Positions 6,938 through 14,157 of a stretch of 16,928 bases of DNA are shown here, in pieces. Source of the DNA: SAR324 cluster bacterium (GTDB taxonomy: Bacteria > SAR324 > XYD2-FULL-50-16); the NCBI GenBank assembly GCA_002401295.1, contig NVSR01000049.1, positions 1 through 16,928 of the forward strand. The letters run 5' to 3'. Numbering within the stretch: the stretch's first letter is position 1; each line of letters opens with the position of its first letter. The position numbers and the translations under genes are program-made. The notes beneath the pieces are model-generated. The model made no database searches. It saw only the letters and a list, made by a program, of their open reading frames with translations, and was not told the DNA's origin.

Positions 6938-7644
6938 GCTGCTTCTCGATCGAACAAATTGATTAGCTCCAAACCAAAGCTCCTCATTTCATTACTAATT
7001 ACCCGATTTTTTTCACGAAATAAATTGAAGGCGATCAATGCCGGAATGGCAGTGAACAAACCAAATCCCGTTGCCACCAGGGCGGAAGAAATACCGGGCG
7101 CTACCACCGCGATACTGGACGAGCCTTGTGTGCTAATATTCTGGAAGGCATCAATGATGCCTACCACCGTCCCAAAAAGCCCAATGAAGGGGGCGGAGCC
7201 GCTGATGGTAGCCAACAGACTAATTCCCTTTTCCATCTGAGAGTTATGAGTGACGATACTCCGCTCAATACAACGCTCGATACGTAGGATCAAAGCTTTT
7301 TTTTCCCCCGTATTCAAAGCTGAGTGACGCTCTTCAATCGTGCTCTGGTATTCCCGATAGGCAGCATGAAATTCTTGGGCGGGATAGGCTTCTCTGGCTA
7401 CATCAGCACGAATCTGTAAGTCCGTTAGCCCCTGATACAGGTCCACTTGCTTGAGAAAGTTCCTGGAGGTACGCATCACTAGCTGAAAGAAAATCATCTT
7501 TTTAAAGATGATGCCCCAGGAAACCAGTGACATCAAAAGTAAGATGCCTAAGGCTGTGTGTTCAACTACCCCTCCTTGTAAGGACGTGGCCAGGAAGGAG
7601 TTGCTGGGTAACCGCAGCCAATTGGTCAATACTTGTATATCCAT
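6886..7644 (-). CDS. tolQ: TolQ/ExbB-family proton channel subunit
   Basis: The protein has 252 residues and three membrane segments: about 30-50, 140-168 (ISLLATISGSAPFIGLFGTVVGIIDAF, the MotA/TolQ/ExbB signature) and 180-206. The large cytoplasmic loop lies between the first two. Together with TolR it harvests the proton gradient for the Tol machine. GAAGAG lies before ATG 7644. It starts 43 bases after the murE-alr stop and overlaps tolR by 52 bases, which gives TolQ a somewhat longer C-terminal tail (INLFDREAACYNQIKTVSNP) than usual. TolQ rather than ExbB is inferred from the tolB and cpoB neighbours. Confidence 0.92.
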   Translation of the reverse strand: MDIQVLTNWLRLPSNSFLATSLQGGVVEHTALGILLLMSLVSWGIIFKKMIFFQLVMRTSRNFLKQVDLYQGLTDLQIRADVAREAYPAQEFHAAYREYQSTIEERHSALNTGEKKALILRIERCIERSIVTHNSQMEKGISLLATISGSAPFIGLFGTVVGIIDAFQNISTQGSSSIAVVAPGISSALVATGFGLFTAIPALIAFNLFREKNRVISNEMRSFGLELINLFDREAACYNQIKTVSNPSVKLT

Positions 7645-7687
7645 TTGCTCTTCATTTTTCTCAGGTGGAAACCTAGGGTCAAGTGAA

Positions 7688-10366
7688 TCAAACTAAGTAA
7701 CGTTCTATCCGCTCTGTCCAACGTGACATCACGTCATAAGTTACGGTGTTGGCCCAATCAGCCAGCATTCTCACGGTGATTTCCTCCTGTCCTTGTTTTC
7801 CCAGCAAGATTACTTCATCACCAATGCAGGCCTCAGGAATCTGGCGGATATCCACCATCGTCCCATCCATGCCATTGCCACCAACGATAGGAGCCTCTTG
7901 ACCACAAATCAAAACAAAGCCCTGATTCCGTAACCTGGGATAGCCATCTCCATAGCCAATGGGTAAAATGGCTACTTTCATTTTTTCTTTAGCTTGAAAA
8001 TGCATGCCATAACCAACAAAATCACCTTCTTCCAGTTCCTTGATAAAAGCAATCTTTGCCCCTACCGTCATCACTGGCTGTAGTTCCTTGCCATCCAGGT
8101 TAATCCGGCGGCAAACCTTGGAGGGATAGACACCAAAAGGAAGAATACCTGTTCGAACCATATCACAATGAGCATGAGGCAAATCAAGATACCCCCCTGT
8201 ATTACAGGCATGCACAATTGGAGGCAGGATACCTTTCTTTTTCAGAGGTTCCAGTACCTGCTGGAAGCGTTCCCATTGTAAGTTGGCATAATCCTTTTTC
8301 AATTCATCGGATTGGGCAAAGTGGGTCATAATGCCCTCAATTTCAATTCCGGGAGTATTCACCATCTCCTCAAACACAGCGACCGCTTGGTCAAAGCGAA
8401 CTCCATAACGGCCCATGCCCGTATCTACTTTGAAGTGAACCTTCGTCACTTTATTCATATTTTGGGACAACCTGCCGATTAACCTCGCTTTCTTCACGCT
8501 TTGCACCTGTAGAGTCAGATTATGACGGATACAAGTATCCAACGCCTCGTCTGCTCTTTCCCCAAAAACCAGGATAGGCGTTTTTTCTATCCCTGCCTGT
8601 CGCAGCCGCAAGGCCTCAGATACAAAAGCAACCCCGAGATAATCACAACCGGCTTTGACTACTTCACGACTCACATCAACAATGCCATGCCCCAGAGCGT
8701 TATCTTTGACAACAGCCAACATTTTTAAGCCCTCAGGCATATCCTGGTGAATCAATCGCAGGTTCTCACGAAGGATTTCCCGATCGATTCTCAACCAGGC
8801 ACGAGAAAACTCATTCTTGGGTTTCAGAAAAAAATCTTTCACAACCTTACGATCGGAAAAGTCATGTTTCACCGTTCCAAGAATCTGATAGGTTTCATGC
8901 CCCTTTCCCGCAATCAAAATGGCATCACCCACACCAGCCATGGCTAAAGCCTGGTAAATAGCCTCTCGACGATTGACTTCCACATAGAGGTTTGTAGTAT
9001 CCAGTTCACTCATACCCGCCAGAATGTCCTGACAAATTGCCTCAGGGTCTTCCTTACGCGGGTTGTCTGATGTGACGATGCAGATATCAGCTAACTTGGC
9101 AGCAATCGCTCCCATTTCCGGGCGTTTAGAGCGATCTCGATCACCACCACAACCAAAAACTACAATCACCTTTTTCTTGGTTAGCTTACGAATTTCTTCT
9201 AAAATTTTCTGCAAAGAATCCGGAGTATGAGCATAATCCACATAAACATCAAAATCGGTGTAGCAGTCTATCTGCTCAAAGCGACCATCCACTTGATGAG
9301 CTCCAGCCAAACCTTCTGCAATTTGTTCCATCCCGATTCCCATGGCAAAGGTAGCCGCAAAGGCAGCCATGGCATTATAGATATTGAAAAGACCGGGCAT
9401 GGGTAAATTCACTTTACAGAGGAAATCACCCCTTAAAAAGACATCAAATTCACTAAAAGCACCTGTCATCTGGCGCGGATAGGCAACCAGGTCGGCATCT
9501 TTGTTTTTGATACCATAGGTCAGCAATTGTGCTTTGCCACTGCGAATCAGACTCATTTCCACAGCCTCCATAAAATCAACTCCATGAGCATCATCTATAT
9601 TCACGACGGCATAACCTTTCTTCTTCATGCTTCCCAAGCGCTTGAAGTGTTTTAACTTGGCTTTTTTATAGGCCTGAAAGGTTTTGTGGTAATCCAGATG
9701 GTCCTGAGTTAGGTTCGTAAAAACAGCTACGTCAAAATCAACCGCATAGCTACGGTCGAAGGCCATACCATGGCTGGTGATTTCCATCACCAGGGAATCT
9801 ACCTGTTCCCTTTTCATCTGCTGACCTATCTCAAAGAGGTCATTAGCCAAGGGGTTGGAAAGATGGCTGGCCTCCTCTTTTTTAGAAGGATAAAAAACAC
9901 CTATAGTGCCCACCACGCCACTTTTTCTCTTGGCATGTAACAGGATCGAATCAATCAACTGACTGGTAGTGGTTTTACCATTCGTCCCCGTAATACCTAC
10001 GACCTTCATTCCGGCGAGAGGATCACCATGAAAAGCACGAGATATCAGGGATAGACTTTGATTAACATTTTTCACTTCGATCAAGCTGATGCCTTCGGGA
10101 AGCTCTGCAATCGCACCTGCTCTGGCTACCAGACAGCAGGCTCCTGCTGCTACGGCTTGGGGCCAGTGGTCTAGGCTCGTGCCCTGAATATGAGCTTCCT
10201 GGAATTCTTCCTCTTCCAGGCAAAAGTAGAGGCTGCCCTCAGTGACCTTTTGGAAGTCCCAGGTAACAGATTGAACCTCTTGCTTTTTATCTCCTTGAAA
10301 CTGGAAATTTGCATCCGGTAATGCTTGCAATAGGGTTTCCAATGAAACCTTCAGGGATACGGACAT
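7688..10366 (-). CDS. Fused MurE (UDP-MurNAc-Ala-Glu:meso-DAP ligase) and alanine racemase
   Basis: One uninterrupted 892-residue frame. Residues 1-515 are MurE: ATP loop GITGTNGKT (124-132), FTNLTQDHLDYH (216-227), VDYAHTPDSL and DNPRKEDP (434-441). DNPR is the motif of enzymes adding meso-diaminopimelate. Residues 522-892 are a PLP-dependent alanine racemase: Lys554 in AVVKDNALGHG is the PLP lysine, KVDTGMGRYGVR (647-658) follows, and Tyr786 in GYG plus LPIGYGDGYPR (801-811) complete the active site. Both halves look catalytically complete. Together they would make D-Ala for the D-Ala-D-Ala step and the tripeptide precursor in the cytosol. Alr is better known fused to MurF in Bacteroidetes. 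ATG 10366 lies 3 bases after the upstream stop and is served by GGAGG inside that gene. A second in-frame TGA follows the stop. Confidence 0.93.
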   Translation of the reverse strand: MSVSLKVSLETLLQALPDANFQFQGDKKQEVQSVTWDFQKVTEGSLYFCLEEEEFQEAHIQGTSLDHWPQAVAAGACCLVARAGAIAELPEGISLIEVKNVNQSLSLISRAFHGDPLAGMKVVGITGTNGKTTTSQLIDSILLHAKRKSGVVGTIGVFYPSKKEEASHLSNPLANDLFEIGQQMKREQVDSLVMEITSHGMAFDRSYAVDFDVAVFTNLTQDHLDYHKTFQAYKKAKLKHFKRLGSMKKKGYAVVNIDDAHGVDFMEAVEMSLIRSGKAQLLTYGIKNKDADLVAYPRQMTGAFSEFDVFLRGDFLCKVNLPMPGLFNIYNAMAAFAATFAMGIGMEQIAEGLAGAHQVDGRFEQIDCYTDFDVYVDYAHTPDSLQKILEEIRKLTKKKVIVVFGCGGDRDRSKRPEMGAIAAKLADICIVTSDNPRKEDPEAICQDILAGMSELDTTNLYVEVNRREAIYQALAMAGVGDAILIAGKGHETYQILGTVKHDFSDRKVVKDFFLKPKNEFSRAWLRIDREILRENLRLIHQDMPEGLKMLAVVKDNALGHGIVDVSREVVKAGCDYLGVAFVSEALRLRQAGIEKTPILVFGERADEALDTCIRHNLTLQVQSVKKARLIGRLSQNMNKVTKVHFKVDTGMGRYGVRFDQAVAVFEEMVNTPGIEIEGIMTHFAQSDELKKDYANLQWERFQQVLEPLKKKGILPPIVHACNTGGYLDLPHAHCDMVRTGILPFGVYPSKVCRRINLDGKELQPVMTVGAKIAFIKELEEGDFVGYGMHFQAKEKMKVAILPIGYGDGYPRLRNQGFVLICGQEAPIVGGNGMDGTMVDIRQIPEACIGDEVILLGKQGQEEITVRMLADWANTVTYDVMSRWTERIERYLV

Positions 10367-10369
10367 AAC

Positions 10370-11494
10370 TTACTTGCCTCCAAAACTAAAACTTCTCGAA
10401 CGGGAGCTCCCGGATCGAACCGAAGAGCTTCCAAAACTGCGATTTGAAGAACTTCCGAAGGAAGTACTCTTGCGTTGACTGGAACCAAAGGAGGATCCGG
10501 TAGTACTGCGACTATTCACGGAGCTACCACTCCGAGTGGATCCGACAGTGCTGCTACTTCCAAAAGATGTACTATTTCTGGCACTCCCAAAGGACCCACT
10601 TCCCCGGGAAGTTCCTAATTGCTTGCTTGTACCGCTCTTGGTAGACAACTGAGAGGTTGAAGATTTACCGCGCCCAAAACCACCGGACTTCAAGTTCTTA
10701 CTTTGAGTTACTTGAAATTGTTTCTGTGTCTTGGTTGGTTTTCTCAGACTGCGGGAAATTCCCTTATTCGCAGTTTTCCCTTTGTTGGGGCTGGAAATCT
10801 GCTTGTTGGATTTGTTTTGATATTCACTCCGTCCACCTTGCACCGTATTGGACCTATAGCTAGTTACCTGGCTGACGTACATAGGGCGGGACATGAGGGG
10901 GAAAAAAGCATAATAAGCAGGATAAAAGCCAAAGTAGAAAGGAGACATAAACATTGGCCGCGGGTAAAAATAACTGTTGTACATGGGCGTACCATTCGCC
11001 CCTGCTACTTTTGCCGCACTCTGTTCCCGCTCTACTGTAGTAGAATCATTGTAGATAGCCTGATCACCATAAATTTGTTCATTACCGATGACTTGCAGTT
11101 CAGCTCTTTCTCCATTCAACTCCACTTCCAAAGTGGCTACTTCCTGGACTTCTTTGGCTACCGGCTCCACGCTCAATGAATAGCCCATTTTATCTTTACT
11201 ATTTCCATATTCGGAGACGAAGATATAATCCACCTTCTCATCATCGTTGAGATCCAAATTATTGATCCCATTTTTCTCATTCAGGCGGCGTTCCAATTCT
11301 TGTCCCGAGCGAATCTCTTTACCCAGTGTAATCAGTGCCTTTAAGTCCAATCCTTCGGCAGCCTGTGCTGGTTCAATAGCTGGTAAAGCTACTGATGCCA
11401 CAGGCGCTGGTTCCTCTGTGAAGAGCCAGTTGTAAAGAGAATAGCCTCCATTCAATACAAGAATCAAAATTACGGCTATTTTTAACGCTTTCAT
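10370..11494 (-). CDS. Membrane-anchored protein with EF-hand-like motif and Ser/Gly/Phe-rich tail
   Basis: I do not recognise a named family for this 374-residue protein. Residues 4-20 are a signal anchor or uncleaved signal peptide. Residues 81-89 (DLNDDEKVD) fit the DxNxDxxxD calcium loop of EF-hand or dockerin type and are followed by a predicted beta segment. Residues 172-208 are very rich in Tyr, Phe, Pro and Met (YFYPRPMFMSPFYFGFYPAY). Residues 280-374 are low complexity, with SFGS/SFGSSS units near 301, 310, 335, 345, 353 and a final SFSFGG, plus many Arg and Lys. A location outside the inner membrane is likely. AAGGGG precedes ATG 11494. Its stop is 3 bases from the murE-alr start and its 3' end carries that gene's ribosome binding site, so the two are co-translated. 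Confidence 0.78.
   Translation of the reverse strand: MKALKIAVILILVLNGGYSLYNWLFTEEPAPVASVALPAIEPAQAAEGLDLKALITLGKEIRSGQELERRLNEKNGINNLDLNDDEKVDYIFVSEYGNSKDKMGYSLSVEPVAKEVQEVATLEVELNGERAELQVIGNEQIYGDQAIYNDSTTVEREQSAAKVAGANGTPMYNSYFYPRPMFMSPFYFGFYPAYYAFFPLMSRPMYVSQVTSYRSNTVQGGRSEYQNKSNKQISSPNKGKTANKGISRSLRKPTKTQKQFQVTQSKNLKSGGFGRGKSSTSQLSTKSGTSKQLGTSRGSGSFGSARNSTSFGSSSTVGSTRSGSSVNSRSTTGSSFGSSQRKSTSFGSSSNRSFGSSSVRSGSSRSRSFSFGGK
10373..10612 (-). repeat. Low-complexity coding repeat, SFGS-type units
   Basis: The last 80 or so codons of the preceding gene consist of degenerate Ser-Phe-Gly-Ser(-Ser) units separated by Arg/Thr/Ser spacers. At the DNA level the plus strand repeats variants of CTTCCAAAA and TCCAAAGGA. 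The units are not exact copies, so this is an old or selection-maintained low-complexity region rather than a recent tandem expansion. Confidence 0.6.
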
Positions 11495-11579
11495 AGGAAC
11501 CCCTTGATTAAAACATCAAAAAGAAAAGGTGTGAGATGACGGATAGATCTATTCAATCTGAGGAAAAGCAGGCAAAGCC

Positions 11580-12860
11580 CTAGTCTTCCTCGTTATTTTT
11601 CGGTGGTGTATAAACAACCTTCGCTGACGTCACCGTATGCTTGTTCATTTGCATGACCGTGAAATGGTAGGCCTCAAGGTGAAAGGAGTCCCCGACCACT
11701 GGAATTCGCTCCAAATGTGACATGATTAACCCTTGCAGAGTTTCATATTCCCCATCAGCGATGAATTCTCCGGAAATTTCCTTATTAATCGACTGAATAT
11801 CCGCCGAACCGGCAATCATCCAGCTTTCTCCCGTGAGTTTACGAATAGGGATCGTGGCGATATCTTTTTCATCAAAAATTTCTCCAACCAACTCTTCCAG
11901 GATATCCTCCAAGGTAACCACTCCAGCCATGCCACCAAATTCATCGACCACAATGGCCATATGGTTCTGCTCAGCTTGAAACTGTTCCAATAAAGAGGTT
12001 AGAGACAAAGTTTCATAGATAAAAATAGTTTTCTTGGCCAGCTCTCTCAAGGGTACATCCTTGCGATCAGACAATAATTCACGAAACATGGTCTTCAGAT
12101 GGACCACTCCCGTAATATTATCAATCGTATCCTTATAAATTGGAATGCGAGAAAATTGTCGTTCCATCACTGCCTCTTGCACATCTGCCAAGGTTTGCCC
12201 TTCTTCCAGCGCAAACACAGAAGTTCGAGGAGTCATGATCGGGTAGACCTCGCGCTCATCAAATAAGAAAACATTCTGGATCAGAGTTTGCTCTTTTTTA
12301 TTGATAACCCCTAGTTCTTCACCCTTAGAAACCACATTAATCACCGTAGATTCGGTAATCCTATTCACTTTCCCTTCTGTTCCGACGACAATACGGTTCA
12401 AAAACTTGCTTATTTTATCGAAAAAGAAGGAAACAGGCAGGAAGAACCCTCCCAAAGCCACGAGTAAGGGAGCAGTCGAGAGAGCGATCCTTCGATTGTG
12501 AACCAATGCGATGGTCTTTGGCGTAATTTCCCCAAAGAGCAGGATCACTAAGGTCAACAACACCGCAAAGAGGGTAACACTCCACTCTACGGGGATGCCC
12601 AATATGGGGGCGAGCTGAATGGCAATAGCCGTATTCAAGGCACTGGCAGCAATATTGGCAAGGTTATTCCCAATCAGGATTGTGCTTAACAAGCGTTCAT
12701 GGTTATCCAAAAGTTTCATCAAAATTTTTCGATTTTTACTCTCGGACTTCTCCAGCTCAATGCGATCAATGTCCCCTAAGGAGATATAGGCGCTTTCAAT
12801 GCCGGAAAAGAAGGCAGAACAAAAAATAAGCAATACTAGGACTAATAGGCTTGTTGCCAA
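11580..12860 (-). CDS. CNNM/CorC (HlyC/CorC) family membrane protein with two CBS domains
   Basis: The 426 residues are in the normal order. Residues 1-170 form a DUF21/CNNM transmembrane domain (FFSGIESAYISL, LIGNNLANIAASA, LFGEITPKTIAL). Two CBS domains at about 205-330 follow (IMTPRTSVFAL, IPIYKDTIDNITGVVHLK, MAIVVDEFGGMAGVVTLEDILEELVGEI). A CorC_HlyC C-terminal domain lies at about 345-418. Relatives are linked to magnesium or cobalt efflux or resistance; the old name haemolysin C is not a safe function. The start is TTG 12860: AAAGG lies five bases upstream, an in-frame TGA directly precedes it, and a nearby ATG at 12864 is in another frame. It follows the zinc-ribbon gene after about 70 bases holding a strong hairpin. 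Confidence 0.9.
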   Translation of the reverse strand: MATSLLVLVLLIFCSAFFSGIESAYISLGDIDRIELEKSESKNRKILMKLLDNHERLLSTILIGNNLANIAASALNTAIAIQLAPILGIPVEWSVTLFAVLLTLVILLFGEITPKTIALVHNRRIALSTAPLLVALGGFFLPVSFFFDKISKFLNRIVVGTEGKVNRITESTVINVVSKGEELGVINKKEQTLIQNVFLFDEREVYPIMTPRTSVFALEEGQTLADVQEAVMERQFSRIPIYKDTIDNITGVVHLKTMFRELLSDRKDVPLRELAKKTIFIYETLSLTSLLEQFQAEQNHMAIVVDEFGGMAGVVTLEDILEELVGEIFDEKDIATIPIRKLTGESWMIAGSADIQSINKEISGEFIADGEYETLQGLIMSHLERIPVVGDSFHLEAYHFTVMQMNKHTVTSAKVVYTPPKNNEED

Positions 12861-12885
12861 TCATACCTTTTCAGATAAGGTTAAA

Positions 12886-12930
12886 CATAGTTCACCCGAG
12901 GAAAAGGGGCGAACTATGAGCCGAAAGGCT
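12886..12930. other. Strong intercistronic stem-loop pair
   Basis: CATAGTTCACCC (12886-12897) pairs with GGGCGAACTATG (12907-12918) over a 9-base loop: 12 bp with one position that is G-U when read on the minus strand. Immediately next to it AGCC-GAAA-GGCT (12919-12930) forms a tetraloop hairpin on the plus strand. On the minus strand the large hairpin is followed only by TTTAACC, so it is a weak terminator at best. An attenuator or mRNA-processing or stabilising role between the zinc-ribbon gene and the CNNM gene is equally plausible. Confidence 0.45.
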
Positions 12931-13669
12931 ATTTCTTTTTTTTCCCTTTTTCAACAGGGACAACTTCTGGAGCTTTGTAAAATAGAATGCGACGGCAATG
13001 CGGACATTCTCCGCGACTCTTTTGAATAATCTCATTAAAGGTCTGAGCGGGCAAACTCATCGCACAACCCAAGCAATAGGAGCCATCAATTTCGACTGCG
13101 GCAGGTACGACGTTCCGCAGGGTCAGGCGCTCGTAGCTAGCAGCTAAGTCAGGTTCGATCTTTCCCATCAACTCTGCCTTAAACTGGTCGTAGGCGTCAA
13201 TTTGTCCCTGAATTTTTTTCTCTTCAACAAGAACGCCTCGGGCTTTTTCCTGATAGATTGTATTTTCCTTTCCAAATTGTTCTTGCAGAATTCCCTGCTC
13301 CTCTTCTAAAGGAAGAATTTGCTCTTCCATGGAGAGGATTTGATCTTCCATGCGTCTGATGGTTTTCTTGGCTGTATCAATCTCTTTTTGCAGCGCATAA
13401 TATTCTTTTTGATTTTTTACAGCCAGCATACGCTTATCGGTGACATCAATTTTTTCGTTTTCGATACCAATCAGGGCTTCCCTTTCGCGAATTTGCTGTT
13501 GAAAATCCGTGCTCTTTTTCTTAATCCCTTTTAATTTCCTTTCGATTCGATCCACACTCGCCCGCAGCTTTCGCTTTTTTGTAGGGAAGGTTTCCAAAAG
13601 GTTGCGGTTGGCTTGAATGCTGCGGTCCTCTTTTGACAAACGAAGAATTGCTTCAATAGATTCTTGCAT
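12929..13669 (-). CDS. Coiled-coil C4 zinc-ribbon protein (DUF164/CT398-like)
   Basis: This 246-residue protein has residues 1-175 almost entirely Lys/Glu/Gln-rich heptads, a long helical hairpin. A C-terminal zinc ribbon follows, with Cys199-x2-Cys202 (YCLGC) and Cys222-x2-Cys225 (ECPHC), embedded in the family pattern VVPAAVEIDGSYCLGCAMSLPAQ...GECPHCRRILFY. Members are widespread in bacteria. The chlamydial CT398 relative has been linked to sigma-54 and secretion components, but a general function is not settled. The tail KGKKKK is highly basic. GGGAGA lies well placed before ATG 13669. It is the first gene of the long minus-strand block, just after the tRNA terminator. Confidence 0.9.
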   Translation of the reverse strand: MQESIEAILRLSKEDRSIQANRNLLETFPTKKRKLRASVDRIERKLKGIKKKSTDFQQQIREREALIGIENEKIDVTDKRMLAVKNQKEYYALQKEIDTAKKTIRRMEDQILSMEEQILPLEEEQGILQEQFGKENTIYQEKARGVLVEEKKIQGQIDAYDQFKAELMGKIEPDLAASYERLTLRNVVPAAVEIDGSYCLGCAMSLPAQTFNEIIQKSRGECPHCRRILFYKAPEVVPVEKGKKKK

Positions 13670-13685
13670 TATATATCTCCCTACG

Positions 13686-13714
13686 GTTAGACAACGTCTT
13701 CCTGTACGTTACAA
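13686..13714 (-). promoter_or_regulatory. Candidate sigma-70-like promoter for the long minus-strand cluster
   Basis: On the minus strand TTGTAA (13709-13714) and TCTAAC (13686-13691) are spaced by 17 bases; each matches the consensus at four of six positions. It lies between the tRNA terminator and the zinc-ribbon gene's ribosome binding site, the only space available for a promoter. The match is weak. Confidence 0.3.
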
Positions 13715-13760
13715 AAAAAAAGCACCATGCGGCAGGCTCTACCTCCGACATGGTGCTTTT
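13713..13760 (-). terminator. Intrinsic terminator after the CAU tRNA gene
   Basis: Arms AAAAGCACCATG (13718-13729) and CATGGTGCTTTT (13749-13760) are perfectly complementary, with further pairing inside the loop (CGG with CCG, AGG with CCT). On the minus strand the hairpin runs directly into a run of at least eight Ts (complement of 13713-13721). This is a textbook Rho-independent terminator for the tRNA transcript and insulates it from the downstream cluster. Confidence 0.88.
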
Positions 13761-13825
13761 AAAAACTGTACAGAAAAGTTTCTGAACATTCAGACTGGGT
13801 CATTCTTTATATATCTTCTTTTATT

Positions 13826-13902
13826 TGGTGGGCCCACCTGGACTTGAACCAGGGACCGTCCGGTTATGAGCCGGATGCTCTAACCAACTGAGCTATAGGC
13901 CC
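13826..13902 (-). tRNA. tRNA with CAU anticodon, probably tRNA-Ile2 (lysidine) rather than Met
   Basis: This 77-base cloverleaf includes an encoded CCA. The acceptor 5' strand GGGCCTA (1-7) pairs with TGGGCCC (66-72, one T-G pair); the discriminator is A. The D arm is GCTC...GAGC. The anticodon arm is TCCGG-CTCATAA-CCGGA, so the anticodon is CAU. The T arm is CCTGG-TTCAAGT-CCAGG. It is not initiator-like, because position 1 pairs with 72 as G-C. C4-G69 and C5-G68 agree with features needed by TilS in E. coli Ile2, and the GGGCC acceptor resembles Ile tRNAs more than the elongator Met GGCTACG type. The exact isotype is an inference. Confidence 0.9.
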
Positions 13903-13914
13903 TAAAAAAATCAA

Positions 13915-13944
13915 ATGCTAAGACAGAAGGCGAAGGAGAGTCAA
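13915..13944 (-). promoter_or_regulatory. Candidate tRNA promoter
   Basis: On the minus strand TTGACT (13939-13944, five of six consensus bases) is followed after 18 bases by TAGCAT (13915-13920, four of six). Transcription would start a few bases before the mature tRNA 5' end at 13902, giving a short leader as is usual for tRNA genes. Confidence 0.45.
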
Positions 13945-14049
13945 GTCTTTTTCTAAAAAAACTTCAAGATTCTTTAACAATTGCCTTACCCCGCCTTTTC
14001 GATTAGCTTGGCGTCTTAGATCTGAATTCAATCAGACCAAAACACTTGG

Positions 14050-14078
14050 TTTAAGTGCTTTGGAGATTGATGTATAGT
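14050..14078 (+). promoter_or_regulatory. Candidate promoter for enolase
   Basis: TTTAAG (14050-14055) and TATAGT (14073-14078, five of six consensus bases) are spaced 17 bases apart. A start near 14085 would give an mRNA leader of about 73 bases before the enolase ATG. The -10 is good; the -35 is poor. Confidence 0.4.
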
Positions 14079-14157
14079 ACAGGATTCGATATCCGTCTAG
14101 AGGTGAGTTTCCAATTGGGACTCCAAATAACCCCTTGCTTAATGAAAAGGAGCAGCT

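Noticed and set aside
10373..10612. Possible CRISPR or tandem repeat array
   Set aside because: The repetition reflects degenerate Ser-Phe-Gly codons in a coding tail; the units vary in length and sequence and have no spacers.
10703..11179. Plus-strand open frame of 158 codons with a hydrophobic start
   Set aside because: It is antisense to the Ser/Gly-rich envelope gene, which has a good ribosome binding site and is coupled to murE-alr. The hydrophobicity is explained by the complement of the aromatic and low-complexity codons.
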